Of a DNA stretch of 64,000 nt, positions 11,470 through 22,274 are shown piece by piece; the stretch's first letter is position 1, and every line of letters starts with the position of its first letter. The stretch covers positions 62,001 through 126,000 of the forward strand of contig WSYH01000139.1 in the NCBI GenBank assembly GCA_036426205.1. Reading direction: 5' to 3'. The stretch is from Ascaphus truei. Taxonomy: Eukaryota > Chordata > Amphibia > Anura > Ascaphidae. Position numbers and translations under genes: made by a program. Under the pieces are notes generated by a model, which saw nothing but the letters and a program-made list of their open reading frames with translations, was not told the origin of the DNA and searched no databases.

Positions 11470-12273
11470 TGTAACCCTCTTATCCCCCACCCGACATGAG
11501 ATTGGGTGGGGTACACTCCTTCTGGTTACAGAACATGGTCTTGGTGCTGTGACCTGCTGGCAAACAGGAGGGCTGAGGACTCCGCGGTGTTGTGGGGAGA
11601 ACCAGGACAGGAGGTGGCGTGGGACAGGTTATCTTGCTCTTGTTCTCTCTGGGTGGTGCAGTGCCTCCAGCCAGTAGGGATCCTCTGGGGTCTCCAGAGG
11701 AGGGACCCCCACTTTCACTCTCTCCTTCTCACACCAGGAACAGTGATACACACACAGCAGCTTCTTTCTGTGGTTCTTTATTGGCAGAGCAGCATACACA
11801 GCATAGTACAGCATCACAGCATAGGCCTGCTCTTTCTTCTCTGCCATTCTGCTCATGGCAGCATAACTCCCCTCCCTCCTTACACAGGTGGGGTAAGAGG
11901 GAGAGAACGATTCCCTGTCAGCTCTACTCAATATCTCCTCTCAGACTCACTCCTCATCCTAACTGATAACTTATTTTAGGAAACATGTCTCAATTTGAAT
12001 ATCCTGAGGGAGTGTCTCTAGCTTTGAATCATTACAACTCAAAGCTGGATACCGATTGGCTCACACACATCAGGGGGTGTTCCAACCCATATCCACCTTT
12101 TGGATTAACATGCTCAAAGGTTGCTTAGGCCTGCCCCTCAATATTGCTACATACTCAGAGCTGAAATGCAAACAGGCTAACTGAAGGAATTAACCTTTCC
12201 ACTGCCTGTTCTAACAGGACTGACAGAGGAAAGGCCCAGAATTAGCAATAGCTGCTGAAGGCCAGGCTATATA
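11470..12273 (-). mobile_element. 5' LTR (right) of the minus-strand LTR retrotransposon
   Basis: An 804-bp repeat running TGTAACCC...GGCTATATA on the plus strand. On the minus strand it contains AATAAA (11777-11782). Its left part is shared with 7857-8218 and 7044-7343 and its last 67 bases with 8219-8285, giving two LTRs around 8286-11469. The exact outer end and target duplication cannot be fixed because of the TATATA at the junction. Confidence 0.75.
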
Positions 12274-13454
12274 TGTTTTTTAGTTAATGTAGTTGAGTGT
12301 CTGTGGGAATTCCTTCTCGGCTATCAGATTACAGATTATATTGTATCAAACATTGATTCTGAGTGCTGGCACATGGTAACACTGCCGAAGGAATACCATC
12401 ATCTAATTGGAAAATATTATTGAACAATGGATGAATTATTTGTGATAAAATAGTGGCAAATGGCACTTTTGGATCATTTGTTATTTCAGTAACTGCTGCT
12501 TCAGAGTTGTACTCGGTCTGGTTAGTTTGGGAATATAAAGTGTTTTTGTCCATTACTATTTTTTGCTATGCTGAAAACCTCTGATAAGGTTAATCAATCC
12601 AATATAATTTTTTACTTACTTACACACTTTCCTCATAGTCATATATTTTGAGAAGAGTTAAACATTTTAGTTCGCAGTTCTAATTTATTGTCACGGAATG
12701 AGTTGTTTGGCTATTTTCAGTGATGGGTTTGTTTGTAGTGACTTTCATAATAAGTGTTGTACTGTACTTAAGGAAAGATGAAAAGTCTGAATCAGGAACA
12801 TGTTAGTTAAGCTTCCTCGAAGTAGTGAGTTTTTAGGCCACCAAACAGATGTATATTAATAATAAAATTATATAATTATAACAGAACCACAACAATAATT
12901 TAGATGGAGCTTGGAGCAATCACTAACATAAACAGAGGTTTGCCCAAGGTTAAAAGGATTTAACTATGGTTCCCAAACACTAAAGACTGGTGTATTTTCT
13001 ATTTAAAAAAAATAAAAAAATTCCTTGTTAGCTGTGAGTCTGAGTACAGATATGAAATGCTGCTCAAACCAAACATAATTAGGTAATTTTGAATGACAGA
13101 TCAACAAGTATCATAATACAGACCAATGTTTATCAACCCTCAAGGAAATCAGCCACACCAGATAGTAGGAACAACCGTGAAATTAATAAACACTAGAATG
13201 CACTTAGAGTAGATACAGTACAGTAAATATATAGTATTTCTTGTATATCACCTAAACCTGGCATTTCCTGAGGTTAATTGGCACTGGTGTGTAGCATGCG
13301 ACATGTGGGGGAAAAAGTACCAAGAATGTAAACTATTTTTGACACAAAAAATAAAATCGCATTTATAGTTGTTATAGTTTTATTTTTGCCTTTAAGCTTA
13401 GATTGTAAATTGAACATTATTATCAGTTTCATATAGTACAGTAATAGCACTTAC

Positions 13455-13579
13455 TTTCTCATAATACTTGATTTCATATTCTGTGATGACTCCATTGGGA
13501 TGTTCAGGTTCCTGCCAGGATAGATTGACACTGCGCTGTAACACTCTCTCCTTCATTACTCCACTGACTTGTGAGGGAG
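13455..13579 (-). CDS. EPHA7: EPHA7 exon 6: N-terminal part of the second fibronectin type III domain
   Basis: This 125-bp internal exon of the EphA7 receptor encodes two bases completing an alanine codon and then 41 codons, from PSQVSGVMKERVLQRSV to ITEYEIKYYEK. The SWQEPEHPNGVITEYEIKYY strand region is diagnostic of the second FN3 domain of EPHA7. Position 18 of the exon peptide is Asn where mammals, as I recall, have Glu. On the minus strand the acceptor is a pyrimidine-rich tract ending TCTCAG before CTCCCTC, and the donor is GTAAGTGC after GAGAAA. Exon phases (1 in, 0 out) fit the next exon at 1648-1816. The 5' neighbour encoding the first FN3 domain is not found up to 64000, so that intron exceeds 50 kb as assembled. 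A second, damaged copy lies at 28570-28694. Confidence 0.95.
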
Positions 13580-14153
13580 CTGAGACAAGATGTGATAACA
13601 AACAATAAGAATTTTTTTGATGTCTTAAAAGTACCAAAAGTCATCAGTCTCTTGCAGTGTGACTTTCATTAAGCTAAAATAAAACACCTTTTCATACAGA
13701 ACAATTCAGAGACTAATGAATATTCAAATGAGGTTTTATTACTGCTCATAAACTATAATCGAAATGTAAATTAAAGTGCAAACAGCAGAAGATAGCATTG
13801 TTGAAGTTAGTGCAAAACAGGAATTGATGGGATTAGTTGACAATTAAGCAAATGAATTCTAATTAAGCCAAAAACACTAGGCTTTCAAATTAATCTCTTG
13901 TGATGAATTGGCAGACCAAATATTTATTAAACCTCAAAGTACAAAAACATCAATCTGATTTTTTTTTTATGTATACCAATTATAAAGGAATGGGTCAATT
14001 TAATACACAACATGTTTGTACTATTGGCCAAATCTATGCAGTATAATTAGAAGAGATAATACAATGCATATTGTTGCAACCTTTTAGAAATATTAATGAA
14101 TTCCATGTACAGTAAATCTGCTTACTTTGTAGCACATACTTAGATGTCTAAAT

Positions 14154-14627
14154 ACAAGCGGTCCTCGGTTATCCGACACAATGCATTCTTGAAAATAGCA
14201 TTGGATAGTGAATCGTCGTAAAGCAAACTCTATTTTCTGCCCTTTGGCATGTATTATAAAGAGTTGGATAGGAGTGTCTGAGCGTCAGATAAGGCAGGGG
14301 TGCTCAACTCCAGTCTTCATGCCTCCCAAACAGGTCAGGCTTTCAGGATATTCCAGCTTCAGCACAGGTGACTCAATCAGTCCCTGCTTCAGCACAGGTG
14401 GCTCAATCAGAGGCTCAGTCATCAACTGAACCACTGATTGAGCCATCTGTGCTGAAGCTGGGATATCCTTAAATCCTGACCTGTTGGGGGGGCTGGAGAA
14501 CTGGAGTTGTGCACCCCTGTGATAAGGTGTATTGGGTGTCGAAATACTGTCCTTTGGAATCTATTATAAAGCGTTGGATATGTCATTCGTCGAAAAGTAA
14601 AACGTCAGACATAGAGGACCAGTTGTA
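14154..14627. mobile_element. Tc1/mariner-like MITE, split by a hAT MITE
   Basis: Outer ends are inverted: TACAAGCGGTCCTCGG on the left and, read from the right, TACAACTGGTCCTCTATG. The GGTCCTC type of terminus next to TA is reminiscent of Tigger/mariner-derived MITEs. The two halves flank the hAT element at 14295-14519. It is non-coding and copied near 29250-29710. Confidence 0.5.
14295..14519. mobile_element. hAT-type foldback MITE nested in another MITE
   Basis: It begins CAGGGGTGCTCAACTCCAG and ends CTGGAGTTGTGCACCCCTG, with long inverted arms containing GGATATTCCAGCTTCAGCAC and its counterpart. The 8-bp target duplication is AGATAAGG (14287-14294) versus TGATAAGG (14520-14527), 7 of 8. 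A diverged relative lies at 37913-38180. Confidence 0.85.
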
Positions 14628-17600
14628 CTCAGAAAATAAAGCAGAGAATGGTGGACCATGGTAGGTTCCATCATTATACATACATGCTAAGAGGTGAAAG
14701 GAAAATCTTTTTGGACATAAAAGAAACTGACCATAAAATGAAGTTCTTTTGTTACCTGCTTCTTTCCCTGTAAAATGCTCTGCAGAACACTGGGCAATAA
14801 ACCTTTCAAAATAACAGAATTGAGAAGATAATGTTATGCTGCTAATTTCCAGTGCTTAATCGTAAACGATTCACTGAGATTAACAAACATACTCAGATTA
14901 TTTAACATAAATAGTTATTTAACAAAGTAATGTGTTCGAAATAAGATTGCAGATGGACAAATTTAAGAAACTGGTATAGATTGAGTGGATTGCTGGAATA
15001 TGTCAATCGCACACATTTCAGTAAATGAGACTGTGGAATGAAAAAAACTAATTTACTCTAACTTGCTCTGGGATGATTAACTAGTCGTCTTGTCTGTCTA
15101 AATGAGCAGAAACACTACACTGTCTGCATTTTAGTAAGGTATTTATGAATCATTCTTCAATATAAGTATTGCCCAAAAAAATGGGTTTAAATTGTTCAGG
15201 CACATGTCCTCCTATATTAAAATGCCTTTAAGCAGATTGCAAATCATTTCAAAATAACTGATGCCAACTAATATGGCTTGCAATTTGCACCCCTTGGATT
15301 TTATCTCATCTTATCTTTTCTTGTTTCTTTAGTGACCTTATTTTCCAGTGATTCTACTATTGCTCATCTCTGGTAATTGAGTGAAAAAAAATCAATGCAT
15401 TTACCCAGGGACACCACTTGACTCCAGGTCATATGAAACAGACAAGCCATGCATGTTTAATTTAAAAAGTCGTCCTCCTGTAGTCTCATGGAAGAAACAG
15501 GTCTTCAAGCAGTAATATGCAGTTTCACCGAAGCTCATATACAGTAGGTGGGAATTACAAATCGTTTCCAAAAGAGTCGTTAGTTCAACATTTTTCCTTT
15601 TGTTTGTACGTACACCAAAATAAAATAGGTCGATAAGTGAAACACTTTTGATTAGAGATAGGCACATTTTTCCCCAAAGTTCGAATTCACTTAAAAAATG
15701 GTTCGTTTGACACTTTTGAACTTCCTCAAAATTACTGAGTTTACAAAATAGCAAAATTTGTAATTAAAAGTTAAACAAAAGTTTAAAAATAAAATTGCTA
15801 CACAGCCCTATGACTAGAAGGACACACGTATATACCACATCAGTGTTGTTGCAGTACATTTTGGATAACAAGTTTGATTGAACTTTGCAAACTTTCAAAC
15901 CGTTTCAAAACCAAATTCCTGTCAGTATCTCCTGTCAGTATCTCCTGTCAGTAACGCCTGTCAGTAACCCATCTCTACTTTTGATGAAGTACTGCCACTC
16001 AATATGTTTTTTTTTGATAGACAAGTCCACGATAAACATGACCCCGCATCTTTCATCCTAAATTCTAGTTTCAAGTTGTTAACCACAAAGAGACCTGCTA
16101 TATCCTTGTTGTGAACCTACTGACCTTAAAAGTGTGACATCTGATTGGATTTAATATATACATATATAATATTGTGGGTCTGGGTTTTGAGCTCACTAAT
16201 ATTGTGTATGTCTAATTGTAAATTATGTGGGAGGTTTGTGGCCCATCCTGTTAAGCTCAACCACCTCGCTTCTATTAAATCAGTAGGTCCAAGAATACAT
16301 GTGGATGTTGTAGTCTATTGAGAGATTTATTCCCCCAGAATAAAGGTGATGATGACCTTTGCTGTAGCAATAAGCGTGGGAAGTATAGATTTTTTCCTTG
16401 CACTTTATTTTTTTAGATTTTGTTCGCTACATTTATTAGGGCACTTCTGTTATTTAACCAGTTTAACTGCCCTGAGCTCACACATTGCACATTTTAACCC
16501 CTTAGGCACCGTATATATGACACGCATCCCATGTTGTTGGCTATATTATTGTTTTATTTCCTCTTCTCTCGGTGCAGTGGAAGAAATACAGAAGACGAAG
16601 TATGCAATAGGTTGTGTAGGGCTTGCTGAGGGGTCATACCTTGACGTGGTTGGGGCTTCAAATGCTTTGGCCAAAGGATTGAATTAAATGACCCATGTTT
16701 ATGAGAAGAAGAAACACAGAAAAAACATAGTGATGAACTAAATAGCCTGTCATATTGTATGTGCATTGGGGCTTCTTTGCTTACTGCTGTACATCTTCTT
16801 TGAGAGCCAATGCAAGCTGTTGGTGTGTTATTTCATCAGTCGCTTTACCTTCATTTTTACCTCAGGTGCTAAAATTACTTTACAGAGGTCAATTGTTCTA
16901 TAAATAGTGTAATGTATCTTGGCAGAGGTATATAACTATTGGAAATAATAATAAGAGGAGAATAGTGTATTGTGTTATTATAATTTACTCTCTACGGTAA
17001 AAGTAATTTTTTTGTTAACACGTCATTTAATAATCTATTTTTTTTAAACGTAATAGTTAAATGTACTAAGTATTGGTCCTGTAAAAATTGTAGGTTGTAA
17101 CAGAGAACGCTTGAAGAAGAAAATGGTGAGGTTTCAAAAGCTTTGAACAAAACCATTTTATTTCAAAAGAACTCTCATGTTGGTCCTTAAAAGGTATCAC
17201 AACCTACAGTGAATCTGGTTTATTAGAAAAAGGTGATTCCAAGCTTTATTAAACTATTGTATCTGCGTGTACAATTCCCCTATGTGAGAGGTGGACTACT
17301 AATGGATGTACTGCTCAAATGTAAAGGTCCCTCTTAGCAAGTCCATTTATTTTTTTCTAATTGCTATTAGTTTTCCTTTTTTAAACGCTTACCACACACT
17401 TGTGGTGAAATGTAGTCGTTTTCTACGGAAGAAAAATACTTGTGTAAATCCATAACAATTCTAATATTTAGAGAAAAAAACTGCTTCACATTCATCTTAG
17501 CGCTATAACTGAAATTGCTGCTGCATTACTTCCTCAGTGAGGTTCGGGTCTCCAGCAATCTCTAACAAAAGCAATATGTGTCTTTGCACAGCAAGGAAAA

Positions 17601-18150
17601 AAAATATATTAAACTTTGACACGACAATTAAAATGGTTGGAAAACTGTTAAATGGCCAGGTGCTACATGAGAGTGAATCTTTAAGGACACAGAAAGTTGC
17701 AGTGTAAGGCAGCTGGGTTCTATAAAATTCAAGGGGAAAAAAGGCTCATTTGTCACTTTGTGCTGTGCATTTTAGCTCATCTTTTCTGTTAAAGGCTGCA
17801 TTGGCAAGAAACTTCACTGTGAATTAAATGAGCATGTGTTGGGGTATTATTTGGACTGCAGGTGTTCAATAAAATTTCTTGAATGTATGCAGCAGTCACT
17901 ATGGACACCGGCATCTTATTTTTACGTCTCCTTCTACATAGTTACTGCATATTACTGAATATATTATAGCAAAATGTAATGATTATCTCAGTTGTTGCAT
18001 GGATATGCAATTATATATAAAAGAGAATGAATGCTTGTTACTACACAGACATTAATACTAGTACTAAATTTAATTATAAACTGAAGGCAAATAGAAAAAA
18101 AAATGAATGTTTAAACAAAATGTATTTAACATTCAAATAAAAAACTGATG
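14628..18150. other. AT-rich intron, no gene seen
   Basis: The stretch has no recognisable coding sequence. It contains a four-unit tandem repeat of CCTGTCAGTA(A/T)C(T/G)C near 15917-15970 and a segment at about 16620-16860 (CTTTGGCCAAAGGATTG, then GCATTGGGGCTTC) related to 61040-61190. All of it recurs at 29711-33190. Confidence 0.6.
15917..15970. repeat. Short tandem repeat, about 14-bp unit, four copies
   Basis: CCTGTCAGTATCT is repeated as CCTGTCAGTATCT, CCTGTCAGTAACG and CCTGTCAGTAACC. The same array is present in the second copy near 30972-31026. Confidence 0.85.
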
Positions 18151-18368
18151 TGAATAACATGGGTCACTAATACTAGCACTACCTAACATACCTATGACGT
18201 ACATGTGATATGAATAACGTATCACTTTATTCAACCAGATCACTGAATCAGGTAAAGTACCCCGGGGTACTAATACAGTGTTAAAATGTACAGATATGTT
18301 CTTGTCAGCGCACAAACAATGTGATAAGTAATGAAGATGGGAGAATGTGTTCTTTCAAAAGAAACATG

Positions 18369-19597
18369 TGTGAACGGTATTCCCCCCACCCATAGCATAT
18401 AGCAGTGTGTGCGGGGAACTTAATGTTACCAGGTGTGGTGCTTTACCTGTTAGGCTCAAGGAGGGCGAGCTTCGCCACGGGGAACACTGGGGCAAGTATA
18501 ATAGAGTAACCCTGTAATCGGTGCAGCGCCTCCACTGCGATGGCTCCCACCAGAGGGGGGGAGTGGTTCCTCGCAGGACAATAATATCACTCAACAAACA
18601 GTATGGATAACAACTAATGCCTACAGATGACACGTACTCATGCATCACACTTCCCTAGAGGAGACACTAACTAATGCGTCTCGCAGGACGCTACGCAGCT
18701 CCACCGGATGATTCCCACCCAGTGTCCAGTAAACCCACACAGTATCACCCACCCTCAAGTGAGATAGTTATGTGTGAGCGCAGCCACTATGTCCCGTGTG
18801 CAGGTGATATGAATCGTTGGGGCACTTGTGATTGTTACCTGCCGGGCACTCTGGTGCCGGCCTGCCGCGGAACTTAACAAAGGATCCTGATGTCGGCTGA
18901 AACCGGAACTGTCCGTCGGGCGATCCCACCGGATGACTGCTGCAGCAACAACGAAGGTCTGCACCCAAACCTCTGGACGGACGCGAGCGTGCTGAGTCCC
19001 TAACTGACTCTGATTAGTAAGGGCAGGGTCCCTAACCTGGGGCCTGTCCCTGACACAACTTACACTACTGGGTGGCTCAGGGCTATCTCGGGCCTCGGGT
19101 GGGCGCTGCCTGTGCAGGGAGTCACTGACTCCTGCACCCACCTCCTTCCCCTGGCTGCTCCTGTCACTGACTGACTAGCGTGGGCTCAGCGCGTGAAATG
19201 TATCTATTTCTCTGTAGGGCAATCCTTAGCCCTATTGGCTACTCGGGGGCACCTGGTGCCTTCACCCTTAGCCTCCTGGGAATTGTAGTCCCGTGGAGGT
19301 ATTTCTACGTTGGGGCGGTGCGCGATTCTTCTGGCATGCGTGACTCCCTATAGGCCACCGCAACTCCCTAGCTTTAACCGCGCATGGCGCGATCCCGGCG
19401 CCTGCGGCGCAACCATAATGGCGGCCCCCGCATGCCGGTGCGCCACCGAGCCTCCTACGGCTCGTATCGCTCCCTGCTCCGGCCCCCACCTTTGGGAACA
19501 GCCGGCGGGGGTCCGTCGCTGCTCCGGCGGCACCCTGCGACGCGCTGACCTAAAGGAGGGGGGGGTCTCTGGGAGCCGGAGGCACCGCGGGGCTACA
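18369..19597 (-). mobile_element. Inverted-copy counterpart of the 35298-36554 LTR
   Basis: The reverse complement reads TGTAGCCCCGCGG at its start and ends near GAATACCGTTCACA, matching the LTR at 35298-36554 with small indels. The CpG-rich part is at 18880-19600. No separate function is inferred. Confidence 0.7.
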
Positions 19598-20185
19598 ACG
19601 TGTAAAAAAAAGTAACAGGCAATTATGAGCACTATGGGGTTATTATCTGAAAATAGCATGTCCGTCCTCTGTTTTAAAAATCAAGGACCACTTTGATCTG
19701 CAGGATATTACAGGCTTGCTGGTGATGCAGTTGCTGGTATGCAACATTTCCACTCGTCCAGTCCCGTCCAGTGAACCTGCTTCAGGCATAAAGACGGCTA
19801 GCTCCTCGCTTGCTGGTACTGTATGCTTACGTACGGTGCTGATACTTGTTCTTTTAGTGTTTTTTATCTTTACGGCTGTAATGTTTGTATTTTGCTATGA
19901 ATTAAATATTTACTGGGTTTTGAGCATAATCTGAGTGCCTTCCGTATATGAGGTTTTTGGTCCCATCTTTTGGAGGACCATTCTTCTTTGTGAGTGAAAC
20001 ATTTCCACTGTAACTCTTCACAGATTGCCTCAGTAATCTTATGCACCAAGATGAACATAATCAGGGTACCTGTAGTACTTATTCCAAAAGTAAAATTGAG
20101 TGTTCAGTATTATATTCAAGATTTTCATCATCTTTTTAATAAAGGAATACACATTTTTTTTGGCCACTGCACAAAAATGCTTGTA

Positions 20186-20530
20186 GTGCGTGATTTCCAA
20201 CCGGAGGGTGGGGGGGAGCTGTGACAACTCTCCCGGCTGTCCCACACCCGGCGACGCGGGGAAACCCCCACATAGCAACTTTGTGGTGTGGTGTGTGTGT
20301 GGTGTAAGTGAGAGGGGGAGAGTGTGTGTGGATATAGAAGAGAGAGGGAGAGGAGTGTAAGGGAGAAGTTTGGGGGGAGAGGGAGCGTAAGGGAGAGGAC
20401 TGTGTGAGGTGGGAGAGAGATACGAGACATGGGTGAGGAGGGGCGAGGGTTGGGGTTCCCCAGAATTTCGCAACCGAATTCTGGTGTTCCCTAAACAACA
20501 AAAAAAGGTTGAAAAAACAATGTTGTGGTG
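20186..20530 (-). mobile_element. hAT-like MITE, inverted copy
   Basis: This is the reverse-complement counterpart of 34363-34701. The GGTTGAAAAAACAATGTTG end corresponds to the CAGTGGTTTTCAACC terminus. It contains GA-rich low-complexity sequence in the middle. Confidence 0.5.
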
Positions 20531-20944
20531 GATAATAACGGTTTCGTGCAAGGTTGAATATGTTCCTTCTATTTATCATAGCATAATAATAGTATTGCAT
20601 TTTAATTGGTTAATTTAAAGGAAAAGGAAAATAAGCTTGCTTCTTGAATCAACGAAGTTTACAATTGTCTGCAGGATTTACAATGGTTTTAAATTTGGAA
20701 CAGCTAAAGACTGATCTCATTCTTCTTTGTCCAAGCCTGCAAGGTTTTTAATTACCTAAAACATAAGAACAAAGTGATACACCTGATAATTCAATAGTTA
20801 ACTGGTGACTCTGCTTGACAGCTGTTTGCCTGTACAGTAGACATCCATTTGTATTGAGTTTCATGTTGGAGATGTCATCCTATACCAAATGTTGTGCTAA
20901 TAGCAACATTGATTCCAGAATATGACCATGCAGCAAGCTTAAGC

Positions 20945-21195
20945 CTATAGGGAACCATGTTAAAAATGTTTTTTTGAGCAAAAAGTGGCACGGTGTGCTC
21001 ATTTGCATGTCATTCCCCAGAATCCCTTGCTGCAGTGGATGGAAGTGCTGTGTGCTGGGTGATATGGTGAAAGGTTGGGTTGCAGACCTGCCTAAGACAT
21101 GCAGATGAGCATACAGTTGTATTTACATTTGCATATTTGCTTGGTGTGGAGGGTTTTTGTCACTTTTTTTACTCACCATAACTTAACTCAGTACA
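20945..21195 (-). repeat. R1-family repeat copy (inverted block)
   Basis: It carries CTCATTTGCATGTCATTCCC, CCCTTGCTGCAGTGG and the GAGGGTTTTTGTCACTTT end in an order matching the reverse complement of 33665-33915. It is followed by a long interrupted (TA)n run at 21197-21323. Confidence 0.7.
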
Positions 21196-21196
21196 A

Positions 21197-21270
21197 ATAT
21201 ATATTATATAGATATATATATAATATATATATATATATAATACTATATATATATATAAATAATAATAATA

Positions 21271-21311
<41 letters not shown>

Positions 21312-21323
21312 TATATATATATA
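21197..21323. repeat. Interrupted (TA)n microsatellite
   Basis: TATATA runs with AATAATAAT interruptions. The counterpart in the inverted copy is at 33524-33650. Confidence 0.9.
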
Positions 21324-21507
21324 AAACTGTGATGTAAATAGATTGGTCTTAAACACTGTGACATAAAAATGCTGGCTTAGGAGTGAATGCAATAATTATA
21401 CCATGCAATTATTTAATTTTGCTAGGTATCGGTTTTCAGTATCACGTTCTATAATCAACCATTTTACAACTGTTCAGACATATCTATATTAAGACTGTAA
21501 ACACACA

Positions 21508-21532
21508 TGTGTGTGTGTGTGTGTGTGTGGGT

Positions 21533-21568
<36 letters not shown>

Positions 21569-21606
21569 GTGTGTGTGGTGTGGGTGTGGTGTGTGTGGTG
21601 GTGTGT

Positions 21607-21645
<39 letters not shown>
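21508..21645. repeat. (TG)n microsatellite
   Basis: GTGTGT runs broken by GGTGGTG units. The counterpart (CA)n is at 33206-33340. Immediately right, TTAAGGACCCAATCTATTCA marks the edge of the inverted block. Confidence 0.9.
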
Positions 21646-21647
<2 letters not shown>

Positions 21648-21654
21648 AGGACCC

Positions 21655-22274
21655 AATCTATTCAAGCGAGGGGCCACCCTTGAAGAGTGTGAAGAAATTG
21701 TTATAATTGGGGGAGAACCCCGTGAGAGCGAACGAATGGACTTTTTGGGCGCCAAAACCAACCAAAATGGTTACGCTCACAAACACCGGGGCAAGGGGAC
21801 AACGCAGTAAGAAAACGGAAAAGAAGGAAGGCTCCGTTAGACATGTGTGGGGAGATTGGGGAGGGGTGGCGTGGTGGTGGCCCCGGCCACACGAAGGACC
21901 CATCCGGGTCCAAGCCGCCACGCCCTCACACACCGACCACGACAGACCATCCGGGCTCATGTATTGCAGTTTTTGATCGCCTCTTTATCTCGCACCTACA
22001 TGTTTACACGTCTCTTCCACGCCATCATACTATTTCTTTTGTAGCACCAATGGGTGGAATGGTGAGGCCATGTCAAAATCAAATGTCATCGAGGAGAAAA
22101 ATAATCATTCCAGGTGACTTGGTGAGGGAAAGGGACACAAGACTGTTGATTATAGAATGCTCCAACCTCGAAAGACGTAAACCATGCTAGTGGGGGGGCG
22201 GACCAATCCCTCCCTCTGGCACTGAATCGCGCCCTCATCTTTCCTTTCCCTCCCCCCTTTATCGTTCCCTTCTT
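21655..22274. other. Unexplained GC-rich spacer between inverted and direct repeat blocks
   Basis: About 620 bp with no counterpart elsewhere in the window. It sits between the (TG)n end of the inverted block and the start of direct-repeat copy 2. Base composition is much richer in GC than the AT-rich intron expected before 6896. Short open frames exist, but I recognise none. It may be low-quality read sequence, an alternative haplotype or an insertion. Confidence 0.6.

Larger units (their letters stand above)
1817..13454 (-). other. EPHA7: EPHA7 intron between exons 6 and 7
   Basis: The intron is bounded by a consensus donor at 13454 and acceptor at 1817 on the minus strand. It is about 11.6 kb and largely made of repeats: foldback and microsatellite DNA to 5.6 kb, unclassified AT-rich DNA to 6.9 kb, then an LTR element to 12.27 kb. 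From 12274 to 13454 I see no feature beyond AT-rich intron, though that stretch is copied at 27403-28569. Confidence 0.85.
6896..18150 (+). repeat. Direct-repeat block, copy 1 (clean copy)
   Basis: This 11.25-kb block recurs at about 22275-33190 in the same orientation and order: LTR element, exon 6, nested MITEs and AT-rich intron. Copy 1 has an intact exon and looks like finished sequence. It differs from copy 2 structurally only around the left LTR (7044-8285). Confidence 0.9.
18151..21654 (-). repeat. Inverted block, first copy (indel-rich)
   Basis: The reverse complement of this 3.5-kb block matches about 33190-36765, with many one-base indels. It contains, in order, the LTR counterpart (18369-19597), an AT-rich segment, a hAT-like MITE (about 20186-20530), an R1 repeat (20945-21195), (TA)n and (TG)n. 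Its left junction abuts the end of copy 1 and its right junction abuts an unexplained spacer. Confidence 0.85.

Noticed and set aside
15917..15970. CRISPR-like short repeats
   Set aside because: Directly adjoining 14-bp tandem units without spacers in a vertebrate intron.
16346..16687. 113-codon plus-strand open frame with hydrophobic start
   Set aside because: AT-rich intron, no recognisable domain, and not preserved in the second copy.
21509..21706. Cys-Val repeat open frame, and its counterpart at 33031-33339
   Set aside because: Translation of a (TG)n/(CA)n microsatellite.
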